Source: Pelagibius litoralis
GTDB taxonomy: Bacteria > Pseudomonadota > Alphaproteobacteria > Kiloniellales > Kiloniellaceae
NCBI RefSeq assembly: GCF_011683915.1
Contig: NZ_JAAQPH010000006.1
Coordinates: 124,001 to 188,000 of the forward strand
Reading direction: 5' to 3'
Length of the DNA stretch: 64,000 nucleotides
In this document: piece after piece, positions 51,493 through 61,463 of the stretch
How positions within the stretch are numbered: the stretch's first letter is position 1
Layout: every line of letters starts with the position of its first letter
Notes under the pieces: model-generated
What the model saw: the letters and a program-made list of their open reading frames with translations, nothing else
The model's database searches: none
Told to the model about the DNA's origin: nothing
Position numbers and translations under genes: made by a program

Positions 51493-53316
51493 ATGAACAC
51501 CAAGGGTTTTAGTGCTCTGCTTTTCGGCATCGCTCTGGTCTGCGGGGGCGGTGCCCCGGCTGCCCAGGCGCAAACGGTACCTGCTGCCTGCTACCAGGCG
51601 CCGGTCCGGGCGGATTGCGCCGGGCCGCTTCTGGATCGCCTGTTGGACCGGATAAACCAGGAAGAGAAGGCGGACAGAGGTCAACTGACGATCGCCCTTG
51701 CTGATAAACTCATAAACAACGGTTCCCTGGACAGCGCTCTCAGGGTCGTGCTGGAGATCGACCAGACCCCCGTGAAAGAGGCGAAGCTTGCCGTGCTGGG
51801 CGTCATGCGGGCGAATGTGCGGGAATACGCGAAGGCGCGGGATATTGCCGATCTGATCGGCGATCCGCAGTCGAAGCGTGCGGTGTTGGGCGCCATCGTC
51901 AATCGCTTCGTGCTGGATGGGGAGGTTGAACCGGCGTTGCTTCTCGTCAAAGAGGTCGGCGATGACTACCTGTCGGACGATTTTCAGGCTGGCCTGGTCC
52001 GGCTGTTCGCCATCGACGAGCGATTCAGCCTGGCATGGGAGAACGCAAAAGAGATCGGCGATACGGGCGTTCGGAACAACGCGTACTTCGGGCTGGCTCT
52101 TGCACAGATCAGATCGCAGCCGCTGGCTGATGTTCAGCGCTCTCTGATGGCGATAGACGATCCGGCGGCGCTTGCGCGGGACTTTGCGACGGTTGGCATG
52201 CAGGCCTATCACTTGAAAAAGGCGGCGGAGGCGGACCGGCTGTTCGAGCAGGCGATGACCGCCCTGGAAGCCTTGGAGGTGACGCACGAGAGTGACACCG
52301 ATGCGCTGCGGCGGAACATTGCTTTCAGTCTGGAGACGTCCGGGAAACTGGGCGCTGCCCTGAAAGTTGCCCAAGGCATCAACCTAATTGACCAAAGGCT
52401 CACGGTGTTGGGGCGGCTTGCAACGACCCTGGCAACACAGGGTGACACAGAGCAGGCGCGGGATGTCTTTCAGAACAACCTGGCCGCGACAGCCGAATTC
52501 ACTGACCCGGCACAGCGCGCCTACGCGATGAGACAGCAGGCCGAATTGATGATGACCGCGGGTCTTGCCGAGGACGCTTTGGCCGTTGCCGACAGGATCG
52601 AGGACTTCTCTCTTCAAGACGCCGCCGAGACCCGTCTGGCCGTCGGCCGTGTCGCCCTTATGGCCGACAAATACGATCTGGCGGAGCAGATCATCGACGG
52701 CATTAAGGCGGATGACCGTCTTCGGCTTCTTGGGTTGAGTTGGATTGCTTTCAACAGTGCCGTTGACGGCGACAGCGAGCGTGCGAACCGATTGGCCGAT
52801 TCCGTTCAGATGAATCTTGAGATGGACGAGGTCGACTACCTCGCGGAAATCGTTCGCGAGCTTGTGGAAGTGCATTTGAGGCTCGGGCAGTTCGACAGAG
52901 CAAAAGCCCTTGTCGGCTGGGTGGAGGATGCCGATGCCCGCTTCGCGATGCTGGCCCGCCTGGGTGATGCCGCGGCGAGAGGCGGTAAGGATGCGCTGGC
53001 CAGGGAATCCCTGGAGAAAAGACTGGACCTTATCGCAGCCGATGCGTTCGACAACGGCTACGCCCGCATCGGCGTCACTGCGCAGAGTCTGCCGGCCAGC
53101 CAGACGCCGGAAGACATCCTTGCGCTTTCCACGCGGCTGAAGTCTCCGGGGATGGAATGGTTGTTCCTCAACGTTGCCGCCATAACCCTGGCGGAGAGGG
53201 AGCGGTTGGCGGACGCCCAGAAGCTGGTGAAGCTGGCCGACGATCCGGATCTCAGCGCCGAATTCGAACTGCCGGAGCTGGCGGCGCTGCTGATCCAAAG
53301 CCTTAAATTGGAATAG
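51493..53316 (+). CDS. Exported helical-repeat protein, TPR-like
   Basis: A 607-residue protein with a signal peptide (ALLFGIALVCGGGAPAAQAQ, cleaved near residue 27) and a nearly continuous array of helical repeats from about residue 50 to the end. Units of 33-40 residues resemble tetratricopeptide repeats (ALAVADRIEDFSLQDAAETR, LAEQIIDGIKADDRLRLLGL). Two Cys follow the cleavage site (AACYQAP, ADCAGP). It probably acts as a periplasmic protein-protein scaffold; no partner is indicated. Confidence 0.78.
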   Translation: MNTKGFSALLFGIALVCGGGAPAAQAQTVPAACYQAPVRADCAGPLLDRLLDRINQEEKADRGQLTIALADKLINNGSLDSALRVVLEIDQTPVKEAKLAVLGVMRANVREYAKARDIADLIGDPQSKRAVLGAIVNRFVLDGEVEPALLLVKEVGDDYLSDDFQAGLVRLFAIDERFSLAWENAKEIGDTGVRNNAYFGLALAQIRSQPLADVQRSLMAIDDPAALARDFATVGMQAYHLKKAAEADRLFEQAMTALEALEVTHESDTDALRRNIAFSLETSGKLGAALKVAQGINLIDQRLTVLGRLATTLATQGDTEQARDVFQNNLAATAEFTDPAQRAYAMRQQAELMMTAGLAEDALAVADRIEDFSLQDAAETRLAVGRVALMADKYDLAEQIIDGIKADDRLRLLGLSWIAFNSAVDGDSERANRLADSVQMNLEMDEVDYLAEIVRELVEVHLRLGQFDRAKALVGWVEDADARFAMLARLGDAAARGGKDALARESLEKRLDLIAADAFDNGYARIGVTAQSLPASQTPEDILALSTRLKSPGMEWLFLNVAAITLAERERLADAQKLVKLADDPDLSAEFELPELAALLIQSLKLE

Positions 53317-53390
53317 GTTTAATTTTCGGATCGCATTGGATGCGATTCGGCGTCAATGCCTGACATGCGGCAGTTTGGAGCAACCGCTGT

Positions 53391-53512
53391 CCCCCCCTCA
53401 CCCCGACCCTCTCCCACGAAGGGGAGAGGGGGAAACAAAGAGAGCTCTCTTTAAAACCCCTCTCCCCTTCGTGGGAGAGGGAGGGGCCCGCGTTAGCGGG
53501 AGGGTGAGGGGG
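53391..53512. repeat. C/G-rich hairpin repeat, copy C
   Basis: The most symmetric copy: outer CCCCCTCACCC and GGGTGAGGGGG, inner CCCTCTCCCACGAAGGGGAG with its complement, and at the apex a perfect 16-bp palindrome AAAGAGAGCTCTCTTT (53437-53452). The whole can fold into one hairpin of about 120 nt. It lies between the convergent TPR-like and betA genes. Confidence 0.88.
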
Positions 53513-53517
53513 ATCGC

Positions 53518-55176
53518 TTACCGCTGCGCGGTGTCCCAGTTGGGGGCGATCCAGACCGGGGCGTCCGAGGAAGGCAGGGGCGTCTTGCCGCGAATTGTGT
53601 CGGCGAGTTTTTCGGCCAGCATGATGGTCGGCGCGTTCAGATTGCCGCTGACGATGGAGGGCATGATGGAGGCGTCGACCACGCGCAAAGCCTCCAGCCC
53701 GTGCACCTTCGCAGCGCCGTCGACCACGGCCATGGAGTCCGTACCCATCCTGCAGCTGCACGACGGGTGATAGGCGCTTTCGACGTGTTCGCGCACGAAG
53801 GCGTCGAGCTCTTCGTCGCTCTGCGCCGCCGGGCCCGGCGCCAGCTCCGGCCCGCGGAATTCATCGAAGGCCTTCTGGGCGAAAACCTCCCGCGTCAGGC
53901 GGATACCGGCCCGGAACTCCTGCCGGTCTGCCTCCTGCGAGAGGTAGTTGAAGAGGATGCGCGGCGGTGCCTTGGGGTCTGAAGACTTCAGGGTAACCTC
54001 GCCGCGGCTTTGCGAGCGCATCGGCCCGACATGGGCCTGGAAGCCGTGGCTGCCGGCCGGGCTGCTGCCGTCGTAGTTCATGGCGATGGGCAGGAAGTGA
54101 TACTGCAGGTCCGGGTGCTCGACGCCCGCGCGGCTGCGGATGAAACCGCCGGCTTCGAAGTGGCTGGTGGCACCCAGGCCCTTCTTGAAGAACAGCCAGT
54201 CGAAGCCGATCTTCGCCTGGTTCCAGGGTTTCAGCGCCGAATAAAGCGTGATCGGCTGGGTGCAGGCGTGCTGGACGTAGACCTCCAGGTGGTCCTGCAG
54301 GTTCTTGCCGACGCCGGGCAGGTCCTGCACCACCGGGATGCCCTGGGCGGTCAGTTCGTCCGCCGGGCCGATGCCGGAAAGCAGCAGCACCTGCGGTGAG
54401 TTGATCGCACCACCGGAGAGTATGACCTCGCGTTCCGCCCGCACCTCGATGCGCTCGTTTCCCTTGGCCAGTTCGACACCGACGGCGCGGTTGTTCTCGA
54501 TCAACAGGCGGGTGGTCAGCGCCCGGGTCCAGACGGTGAGGTCGGGCCTGGTCATCGCCGGCTTCAGGTAGGCGACCATGGCGCTCCAGCGCCGCCCGTT
54601 GTGGACCGTCATGTCCATGTGGGCGAAGCCTTCCTGCTGCCGCCCGTTCATGTCCGATGTTACCGGATAGCCGGCCTGACGCCCGGCCTCGATCCAGGCC
54701 TGGAACAGCGGGTTGGTGCAGGCCCCGGCGGAAACCTGCAGCGGGCCGTCGCCGCCGCGGTAGTCGTCGGGTCCGCGCTCGTAGGTCTCGGCCTTGCGGA
54801 AGTAGGGCAGCACATCGGCATAGGACCAGCCGCTCAGCCCCGATTGACCCCAGCGGTCGTAGTCGCGTGCGTGGCCGCGCACATAAGCCATGCCGTTGAT
54901 GGAGGAGGAGCCGCCCAGCACCCGCCCGCGCGGGCAGTAGAGCTGGCGGTTGTTTACATGGGGCTCCGGCTCAGAATGGTAGAACCAGTTGTATTTGTCA
55001 TTGGCGAGCGGCTTTGCGAGGGCCGCCGGCATATGAATGAAAATCGAGTTGTCGCGCCCGCCGGCCTCCAGCACCAGGACCCTGACGTCCGGGTCTTCGC
55101 TCAGACGGCTGGCCAGCACGCAGCCGGCCGAACCGGCGCCGACGATAATGTAGTCGAAGCTTTCGCTCGCTGCCAT
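53518..55176 (-). CDS. betA: Choline dehydrogenase BetA
   Basis: A 552-residue GMC oxidoreductase that oxidises choline to betaine aldehyde. The FAD-binding start is [20 protein letters not shown], with the GMC signatures [18 protein letters not shown] and [20 protein letters not shown]. The catalytic His region and [18 protein letters not shown] are present near the end. It follows betB by 11 bp in the betIBA operon. Confidence 0.93.
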   Translation of the reverse strand: MAASESFDYIIVGAGSAGCVLASRLSEDPDVRVLVLEAGGRDNSIFIHMPAALAKPLANDKYNWFYHSEPEPHVNNRQLYCPRGRVLGGSSSINGMAYVRGHARDYDRWGQSGLSGWSYADVLPYFRKAETYERGPDDYRGGDGPLQVSAGACTNPLFQAWIEAGRQAGYPVTSDMNGRQQEGFAHMDMTVHNGRRWSAMVAYLKPAMTRPDLTVWTRALTTRLLIENNRAVGVELAKGNERIEVRAEREVILSGGAINSPQVLLLSGIGPADELTAQGIPVVQDLPGVGKNLQDHLEVYVQHACTQPITLYSALKPWNQAKIGFDWLFFKKGLGATSHFEAGGFIRSRAGVEHPDLQYHFLPIAMNYDGSSPAGSHGFQAHVGPMRSQSRGEVTLKSSDPKAPPRILFNYLSQEADRQEFRAGIRLTREVFAQKAFDEFRGPELAPGPAAQSDEELDAFVREHVESAYHPSCSCRMGTDSMAVVDGAAKVHGLEALRVVDASIMPSIVSGNLNAPTIMLAEKLADTIRGKTPLPSSDAPVWIAPNWDTAQR

Positions 55177-55187
55177 GGAAGAACTTT

Positions 55188-56654
55188 CTAGTAAGGCGAG
55201 TCGACGCCGTTCATGGCGACGTAGACGCTTTTCAACTGGCTGTAGTGTTCGATGGCGGCCAGGCCGTTCTCGCGGCCGATGCCGGATTGCTTCATGCCGC
55301 CGAAGGGCACTGCGATCGGCGTGATGTTATAGGTGTTGATCCAGCAGCTGCCGGCCTGCAGCTTGGCGATGACGCGGTGGGCGCGGGTCAGGTCGCGGGT
55401 AAAGACCCCGGCGGAAAGGCCGAACTCGGTGTCGTTGGCGCGGGCGATCACTTCGTCGTCGTCGCTGAACGCCAGCACGGTCATCACCGGCCCGAAAATC
55501 TCCTCGCGCACGATGGTCATGTCGTCGGCACAGCCGGCGAAGATGGTGGGCTGCACGAAGTTGCCGGCGGCCAGCGCGGTATCGTCGGGCCGTCCGCCAC
55601 CGGCGGCGAGCTTCGCGCCCTCGGCAATGCCTTTTTCGATATAGCCCAGAACCTTCTCGGCGTGATCCTTGGAAATCAGCGCGCCGACCTGGGTCTCCGG
55701 GTCCATGGGATCGCCGATCTTCAGCGCCGCGGTTTTCTCGACCAGCCGCGCCAGAAAGGCGTCGTGGACGCGCTCGTGAACGAAGACCCGGGTGCCGTTG
55801 GAGCAGACTTCGCCCTGGGTGTAGAAGTTGGCGAGCAGGGCGCCGTGTACGGCATTTTCGATGTCCGCGTCCTCGAAGACGATCATCGGCGACTTGCCGC
55901 CCAGCTCCAGGGTTACGGCCTTCAGGGTCTCCGCCGCATCGGCCATGACCTTCTTGCCGGTGCCGACCTCGCCGGTCAGCGAGACCTTGGCGATACCCGG
56001 ATGGCGTGTCAGCAGGCGTCCGGTGTCGCCGAAGCCCTGAACCACGTTGAAGACGCCGTCGGGCAGGCCGGCCTCGGTATAGATCTCCGCCAGCTTCAGG
56101 GCGGTGAGGGGGGTCAGCTCCGCCGGCTTGAAGATCATCGCATTGCCGCAGGCCAGCGCCGGGGCGGACTTCCAGCAGGCGATCTGCATGGGGTAGTTCC
56201 AGGCGCCGATGCCCGCGCAGATGCCCAGCGGTTCGCGCCGGGTATAGGCGAAGTCGCCGCCGAGGTCGTAGTGCTCGCCGTGCAGGGTGCCGGCGACGCC
56301 GGAAAAGAACTCCAGGCACTCGGCGCCGGAGGCGATGTCGACCACCTCGGCCTCCTGGATCGGCTTGCCGTTGTCCAGCACCTCCAGTTCGGCCAGTTCG
56401 CGGTTGCGCGCGCGCAGCAGGCGTGCGGCCTCGCCCAGAATGCGGCCCCGCTCGGCGCCGTTCATCGCCGACCAGACGGCGAAACCTTCCTGCGCGGCGG
56501 CCACGGCGGCTTCGACATCCTCGGCACCGGCCTGCTGGATAGAGCAGATCACTTCGCCGTTTGCCGGGTTCAGGGTTTCGAAGCTCTCGCCGCTCAGGGC
56601 GTCACGGTAGCCGCCGCCGATGTAGAGTTTTTGTTCGGGCAGGTTGCGCATCAC
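55188..56654 (-). CDS. betB: Betaine aldehyde dehydrogenase BetB
   Basis: A 488-residue NAD(P)-dependent aldehyde dehydrogenase that makes glycine betaine. The catalytic Cys is in [15 protein letters not shown] and the general-base Glu in [11 protein letters not shown]. The cofactor site is [18 protein letters not shown] with [12 protein letters not shown]. It overlaps betI by 4 bp. Confidence 0.93.
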   Translation of the reverse strand: MMRNLPEQKLYIGGGYRDALSGESFETLNPANGEVICSIQQAGAEDVEAAVAAAQEGFAVWSAMNGAERGRILGEAARLLRARNRELAELEVLDNGKPIQEAEVVDIASGAECLEFFSGVAGTLHGEHYDLGGDFAYTRREPLGICAGIGAWNYPMQIACWKSAPALACGNAMIFKPAELTPLTALKLAEIYTEAGLPDGVFNVVQGFGDTGRLLTRHPGIAKVSLTGEVGTGKKVMADAAETLKAVTLELGGKSPMIVFEDADIENAVHGALLANFYTQGEVCSNGTRVFVHERVHDAFLARLVEKTAALKIGDPMDPETQVGALISKDHAEKVLGYIEKGIAEGAKLAAGGGRPDDTALAAGNFVQPTIFAGCADDMTIVREEIFGPVMTVLAFSDDDEVIARANDTEFGLSAGVFTRDLTRAHRVIAKLQAGSCWINTYNITPIAVPFGGMKQSGIGRENGLAAIEHYSQLKSVYVAMNGVDSPY

Positions 56655-57247
56655 TTACTTTCCAAGAGCGGGGTTTCCAAAAGTCGGTCGACATAGTCGC
56701 GGGCGATCAGGCGTGCCTGATCCATGGTGAGGGGGCCGCTGGAGAGCGCGCAGCGCAGCCACAGCCCTTCGATCATCGCGGCGAGACCGGCGGCGGCTGT
56801 GCGCGCCTCTTCGGCCGGCAGCAGTTGTTTGAAGGCATGGCCCAGGTTGCTCAGCATGCGCCGCTCGTTGATCTTCTGGATGCGCCAGAGCGCCGGGGCA
56901 TAGCGCGCCTCCGACCAGAAGGCGAGCCAGGCGGAAACCGTTTCCGGGTCCATCTGATCGTCGGAGAAGTTCGCGGCGATCACCGCGTCGATGCGCTGGC
57001 GCGGTGTTTCCGCGGCGCTCAGATGGCGCAGCGTTTCCTGCAGCAGGTCCTGTGCGAGGGAGCGCATGGTGGCGGCGAGCAGGCCTGCTTTGTCTTCGAA
57101 GTAGTGGGCGACGATGCCGCCGGAGAGGCCGGCGTTGCGGCTTATGCGCGAGATTGTGGCATTGGCGAAACCCTCTTCGTGGATCGAGGTTATGGTCGCC
57201 GCAATCAGTTGCCGGCGCCGCAGATCCTCCATTCCAACCTTGGGCAT
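56651..57247 (-). CDS. betI: TetR-family choline-responsive repressor BetI
   Basis: A 198-residue TetR regulator. The N-terminal helix-turn-helix spans about residues 8-52 ([40 protein letters not shown]). C-terminal ligand domain shows [19 protein letters not shown], typical of BetI. ATG at 57247 is chosen by homology; the frame is open to 57622. It shares an operator palindrome with the divergent choX gene. Confidence 0.92.
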   Translation of the reverse strand: MPKVGMEDLRRRQLIAATITSIHEEGFANATISRISRNAGLSGGIVAHYFEDKAGLLAATMRSLAQDLLQETLRHLSAAETPRQRIDAVIAANFSDDQMDPETVSAWLAFWSEARYAPALWRIQKINERRMLSNLGHAFKQLLPAEEARTAAAGLAAMIEGLWLRCALSSGPLTMDQARLIARDYVDRLLETPLLESK

Positions 57248-57324
57248 GTCAGCGCCAGCCTTTCGCCAGAACAACGCGGTTCGGAACCCGCGATCCGGCA
57301 GGCTCTCTCTAGACTGGTATTTTA

Positions 57325-57348
57325 TTTTGATTGAACGTTCAATCAAAA
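57325..57348. promoter_or_regulatory. BetI operator palindrome
   Basis: A perfect 24-bp palindrome with arms TTTTGATTGAAC and GTTCAATCAAAA, located between betI (start 57247) and choX (start 57477). It closely matches the known BetI operator core ATTGAACGTTCAAT, so it likely controls both directions; choline relieves repression. Confidence 0.88.
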
Positions 57349-57476
57349 AAACATAGCCTTGCATGATCATTCCAAAGAATGTTCCGCTTCCCTTCGGCGC
57401 AGTCGGGCCTGTGCGGGCTGGGGCAGCGAAGCAATGAACAAACGCGCAAGACATAGGGAAAGAGGAGGCTAATTCC

Positions 57477-58430
57477 ATGCAGCGGAGAATCCATTTCGGC
57501 CTGGCGGCGGCAGCGGCCCTGGCACTTTCGACAGCGGCCGGCAGCGCCCTGGCAGCCGATCCGGCGGCCTGTAAGGAAGTCAGTTTCGCCGACGTCGGCT
57601 GGACCGACATCACCGCGACCACGGCGGCGACCTCGGTGGTTTTGAAAGGACTGGGATACGAACCCGAAGATGAGCTTTTGGCGGTGCCGGTGACCTACGC
57701 CAGCCTGAAGAACGGCGACATCGACATCTTCCTCGGCAACTGGATGCCGACCATGGAAGGCGATCTGGCCAAGTATCGCGACGAGGGCTCGGTCGAGGTT
57801 CTGGGTGCCAATCTGGAAGGCGCCAAGTACACGCTCGCGGTGCCGAGCTATACTGCGGAAGCCGGCATCAAGGACTTTGCCGATATCGCCAAGTTCAAGG
57901 ACGAACTGGACGGCAAGATCTACGGCATCGAGCCGGGCAACGACGGCAACCGCCTGATCCAGGATATGATCGATAAGGATGCTTTCGGCCTGAAGGGCTT
58001 CGAGGTGGTGGAGTCTTCCGAAGCGGGCATGTTGACCCAGGTCGCGCGCTCCGAAAAGCGCAAGGAGCACATCGTGTTCCTGGGCTGGGCGCCGCACCCG
58101 ATGAACAACAACCACGAACTGGTCTATCTCTCCGGCGGCGATGATTTCTTCGGCCCTGACTTCGGCGGTGCCACGGTCTTCACCAACGTGCGCAAGGGCT
58201 ATACCAGCGATTGCCCCAATGTCGGCCAGTTGCTCGCCAACCTGAAGTTCACCCTGCCCATGGAGGGCGCCATCATGGGCGCGATCCTGGATGACGAGAA
58301 AGATCCGCAGGACGCGGCGACGGCCTGGCTGCAGGCCAATCCGGGGATCCTGGACGGCTGGCTCGCCGGTGTGAAGACGCTGGACGGCGGCGAAGGCCTG
58401 CCGGCCGTGAAGGCGCATCTCGGCCTGTAA
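57477..58430 (+). CDS. choX: Choline ABC transporter substrate-binding protein ChoX
   Basis: A 317-residue periplasmic binding protein of the OpuAC type. The signal peptide ends AGSALAADP (about residue 24). Matching features include VSFADVGWTDITATTAATSV, DIFLGNWMPTMEGDL and FLGWAPHPMNNNHELVYL, which supply the aromatic cage for the trimethylammonium group. AGAGGAGG at 57461-57468 fixes the ATG. It heads the choXWV operon opposite betIBA. Confidence 0.93.
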   Translation: MQRRIHFGLAAAAALALSTAAGSALAADPAACKEVSFADVGWTDITATTAATSVVLKGLGYEPEDELLAVPVTYASLKNGDIDIFLGNWMPTMEGDLAKYRDEGSVEVLGANLEGAKYTLAVPSYTAEAGIKDFADIAKFKDELDGKIYGIEPGNDGNRLIQDMIDKDAFGLKGFEVVESSEAGMLTQVARSEKRKEHIVFLGWAPHPMNNNHELVYLSGGDDFFGPDFGGATVFTNVRKGYTSDCPNVGQLLANLKFTLPMEGAIMGAILDDEKDPQDAATAWLQANPGILDGWLAGVKTLDGGEGLPAVKAHLGL

Positions 58431-58461
58431 GTCTTCCGGTGAAAAACGTATAAACTGGGAA

Positions 58462-58485
58462 CGGTCAGACCGCAGGGTCTGGCCG
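58462..58485 (+). terminator. Partial terminator between choX and choW
   Basis: CGGTCAGACC (58462-58471), loop GCAG, GGTCTGGCCG (58476-58485), then TTTTCGCTTTT. One G-T pair in a 10-bp stem. As choW follows 48 bp later, it probably attenuates rather than ends transcription, giving more choX than choWV message. Confidence 0.75.
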
Positions 58486-58532
58486 TTTTCGCTTTTGTGC
58501 CTTTATAGAACAAAGAAAAAGGGGGGCTTGGG

Positions 58533-59384
58533 ATGGAGTTTCTTGAGGATCATAAAATCCCGCTGGGCAAGTGGATCAAGGCTTTCGTGGATTTCCTCAA
58601 CGACCACGCGGCCTGGTTTTTCGACGGCATCTCCGGCGTTCTGAGTTTCCTGATCAACGGTCTGGTTGACGTCCTCCAGGCGATTCCGGCGCTCCTGCTG
58701 GTGGCCCTGATCGCCGCCGGCGCCTACTGGCTGCAGCGGTCGATCTGGCTGGCGGTCGGCGTGGTGCTCTCCCTGCTGCTGATCATCAACCTCGGCTATT
58801 GGGAAGAGACCGTCGAGACTCTCGCTCTGGTCATCTATGCCACCTTTTTCTGCACGGCGATCGGCGTGCCGGTGGGGATTGCCGCGGCCCATCGTCCCTG
58901 GCTCTATACGGCCTTGCGGCCGGTGCTGGATCTGATGCAGACCATCCCGACCTTTGCCTATCTGATCCCGACCCTGATCATCTTCGGTCTGGGCGTGGTG
59001 CCGGGCCTGATCTCCACGGTGATCTTCGCCATTCCCGCGCCGATCCGCCTGACCTACCTCGGCGTTTCCTCGGTGCCCAAGAACCTGGTCGAGGCCGGCG
59101 AATCCTTCGGCGCCACCAGGAGCCAGCTGCTCTGGAAGGTCGAACTGCCCCATGCCATGCCGACCATCATGGCCGGGATCACCCAGTGCATCATGCTGTC
59201 GCTTTCCATGGTGGTGATCGCCGCCCTGGTGGGTGCCGACGGTCTCGGCAAGCCGGTGGTGCGGGCGCTGAACACGGTGAATGTCGCCCAGGGTTTCGAG
59301 GCCGGCCTCTCCATCGTCATCGTCGCCATCCTGTTGGACCGGCTCTGCAAGCAGCGCGGACCCGCCGCGAAGAAGGGGGGCTGA
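58533..59384 (+). CDS. choW: Choline ABC transporter permease ChoW
   Basis: A 283-residue inner-membrane permease of the ProW/OpuAB type with about six membrane segments, including ALLLVALIAAGAYWLQRSIW and GLGVVPGLISTVIFAIPAPI. The EAA loop is VPKNLVEAGESFGATRSQLL. It translocates choline delivered by ChoX. It ends 4 bp before choV. Confidence 0.93.
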   Translation: MEFLEDHKIPLGKWIKAFVDFLNDHAAWFFDGISGVLSFLINGLVDVLQAIPALLLVALIAAGAYWLQRSIWLAVGVVLSLLLIINLGYWEETVETLALVIYATFFCTAIGVPVGIAAAHRPWLYTALRPVLDLMQTIPTFAYLIPTLIIFGLGVVPGLISTVIFAIPAPIRLTYLGVSSVPKNLVEAGESFGATRSQLLWKVELPHAMPTIMAGITQCIMLSLSMVVIAALVGADGLGKPVVRALNTVNVAQGFEAGLSIVIVAILLDRLCKQRGPAAKKGG

Positions 59385-59388
59385 GGCC

Positions 59389-60630
59389 ATGACCGTTCAA
59401 GATACAACAGTCGTCGACTTCCAGAACGTCGACATCATCTTCGGCAAGGAAACCGGGCCGGCGGTCACCCTGTTGGACGGCGGTGCGACCCGCGACGAGA
59501 TTCTGGACAAGACCGGCAACGTGCTCGGCGTCGCCGGTGCTTCCCTGGCCATCGAGGAGGGTGAGATCTGCGTCCTCATGGGCCTGTCCGGCTCCGGCAA
59601 GTCGACCCTGCTGCGCGCCGTCAACGGCCTGAACAAGGTGACGCGCGGTGTTGTGATGGTCCGCGACGAGAGCGGCCCGGGTGGTGCTGAAATGGTCGAT
59701 GTCGCCTCCTGCGACGCCGCCACCCTGCGGCGGCTGCGCATGAACCGGGTCGCCATGGTGTTTCAGCAGTTTGCCCTGCTGCCCTGGCGCACGGTGAAGG
59801 AGAACGTCGGCCTGGGGCTGGAGCTGCGCGGCATGGCGACGGCGGAGCGCGATGCCATCGTCGAGGAAAAGCTGGAAATGGTCGGCCTGTCGCAATGGAA
59901 GGACAAGTTCGCGCATGAGCTTTCCGGCGGCATGCAGCAGCGCGTCGGCCTGGCACGGGCCTTTGCCACCGATGCGGATATCCTGCTGATGGACGAACCT
60001 TTCTCGGCCCTCGACCCGCTGATCCGCGATCACCTTCAGGATGAATTGCTGGAACTGCAGCACCGGCTGAAAAAGACCATCATCTTCGTCAGCCATGATC
60101 TGGACGAGGCGCTGAAGCTGGGCACCCACATCGCCATCATGGAGGCCGGGCGCATCGTGCAGTACGGCGAGCCCGAGGCCATTGTGCTGAACCCGGCCAA
60201 CGACTATGTCGCCGAGTTCGTCGCCCATATGAATCCGCTGAACGTGCTGCGCGGCGGCTCTCTCATGACGTCCGTCGCGGAACTGAAGCGTGAGGATGAC
60301 AGCGTACTGCTGGACAGCCGGGGCCGTTTCCGGGTGAAGCTGGATGACCAGGGCGCGCCGGTCTCGGTCACCCTCGACGGCTACCTCGGGCGTCTGCTGC
60401 CCTACAGCGAGGACCTGGATATGGCCGACCTGCCGCCGACCGCCCTGATCACTGCACCCTGCGACATGTCGATGCGGGTCGCCATCGAACTGCGCCAGGC
60501 CACCGGCCATCCCGTCGCCCTGATGGAGGACGGCAAACTGGTGGGCGTCTGCGGCGACGAGGAAATCTATGCCGGCATCCTGCGTCAGAGCCAGGTTGCG
60601 GATAAACCGGCGGAGGCGGCGGCTTCGTGA
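59389..60630 (+). CDS. choV: Choline ABC transporter ATPase ChoV
   Basis: A 413-residue ATPase of the ProV/OpuAA type. An N-terminal extension (FQNVDIIFGKETGPAVTLLD) is typical of ChoV. Walker A is GLSGSGKSTLLRA, signature ELSGGMQQRVGLARAF, Walker B ILLMDEPFSALDPLI and H-loop FVSHDLDEALKLG. A C-terminal regulatory region of about 130 residues follows, longer than a bare ATPase. The chosen ATG follows GAGG; the frame is open to 59281. It overlaps the HAD gene by 4 bp. Confidence 0.93.
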   Translation: MTVQDTTVVDFQNVDIIFGKETGPAVTLLDGGATRDEILDKTGNVLGVAGASLAIEEGEICVLMGLSGSGKSTLLRAVNGLNKVTRGVVMVRDESGPGGAEMVDVASCDAATLRRLRMNRVAMVFQQFALLPWRTVKENVGLGLELRGMATAERDAIVEEKLEMVGLSQWKDKFAHELSGGMQQRVGLARAFATDADILLMDEPFSALDPLIRDHLQDELLELQHRLKKTIIFVSHDLDEALKLGTHIAIMEAGRIVQYGEPEAIVLNPANDYVAEFVAHMNPLNVLRGGSLMTSVAELKREDDSVLLDSRGRFRVKLDDQGAPVSVTLDGYLGRLLPYSEDLDMADLPPTALITAPCDMSMRVAIELRQATGHPVALMEDGKLVGVCGDEEIYAGILRQSQVADKPAEAAAS

Positions 60631-61346
60631 CCATTCAGGGTATCCTCTTTGACAAAGACGGCACCCTGCTGGACTACCACGCCACCTGGATGCCGTTGAA
60701 CCGGCGGGCGGCGCTGGCGGCGGCGGGGGGTGACGTGGTGCTGGCGGAGCGCCTGCTGGTGGCTTCCGGCTACGACCCTGTAAGCGATACCTGCGTCGCC
60801 GACTCGGTCCTGGTCGCCGGCAGCAACGACGATCTTGGGATCTGCTGGGCCGAGGTTGTCGGCGGCGACGCGGCGGAACTGACCGATCGGCTGTCGCGGA
60901 TCTTCGAGGCCGGCAGCGCCGAGACCGCTGTGGCCGTCGAAGGCCTGGGTGAAACGCTGGAGGCCCTGGCGGCGGGCGGCCTGACCCTCGGCGTTGCCAC
61001 CAACGACAGCGAGGAGGGCGCGCTGAACAGCCTGGCGCCCTTCGGTGTGCTGGACCGTTTCGATTTCATCGCCGGCTACGATTCCGGCCATGGCGCCAAG
61101 CCCGGCCCCGGCATGGTCCAGGGCTTCTGCAAAGCGATGGGCATCGCTCCGGCGGCGGTTGCCGTTGTCGGTGACAGCCGCCACGATATGGAGATGGGGC
61201 GGCGCGCCGGCGCCGGCCTGCTGGTCGGGGTGCTCACCGGAAGCGGCGGCCACGACGACCTCGCCCCGCATTCGCACCATGTGCTGGACAGCATCGCCGG
61301 GTTGGAGGCATTGCTCGGCGACGTGGCGGGCAAGCGGAGAGCGTAG
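60627..61346 (+). CDS. HAD-family phosphatase of the choline operon
   Basis: A 239-residue HAD hydrolase. Motif I is LFDKDGTLLDYHATW (nucleophile Asp), motif II GVATNDSEEG, and motif IV VVGDSRHDMEMGRRAGAG. It resembles phosphoglycolate phosphatases (Gph-like). The GTG start overlaps the choV stop (GTGA), so it is translated with the choline importer; it may dephosphorylate a choline-related compound, which is inference only. Confidence 0.85.
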   Translation: MTIQGILFDKDGTLLDYHATWMPLNRRAALAAAGGDVVLAERLLVASGYDPVSDTCVADSVLVAGSNDDLGICWAEVVGGDAAELTDRLSRIFEAGSAETAVAVEGLGETLEALAAGGLTLGVATNDSEEGALNSLAPFGVLDRFDFIAGYDSGHGAKPGPGMVQGFCKAMGIAPAAVAVVGDSRHDMEMGRRAGAGLLVGVLTGSGGHDDLAPHSHHVLDSIAGLEALLGDVAGKRRA

Positions 61347-61350
61347 TTTT

Positions 61351-61450
61351 CCCCTCACCCCGACCCTCTCCACAAGGGGAGAGGGAGGGCCCCGCGCAGT
61401 GGGAGGGTGAGGGGGGACACTGCCTCCCGCACAGCGGGAGTGTGAGAGGG
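61351..61450. repeat. C/G-rich hairpin repeat, copy D
   Basis: CCCCTCACCCCGACCCTCTCC at the left is opposed by GGGAGGGTGAGGGGGG. A second partial arm (CAGCGGGAGTGTGAGAGGG) follows at the right. It lies between the convergent HAD and oxygenase genes and is the shortest version with the smallest apex. Confidence 0.82.
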
Positions 61451-61463
61451 CTTCAGGTGCCGC

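Noticed and set aside
46624-61450. Repeated C/G-rich blocks as a possible CRISPR array
   Set aside because: The copies are kilobases apart, palindromic and without regular spacers.
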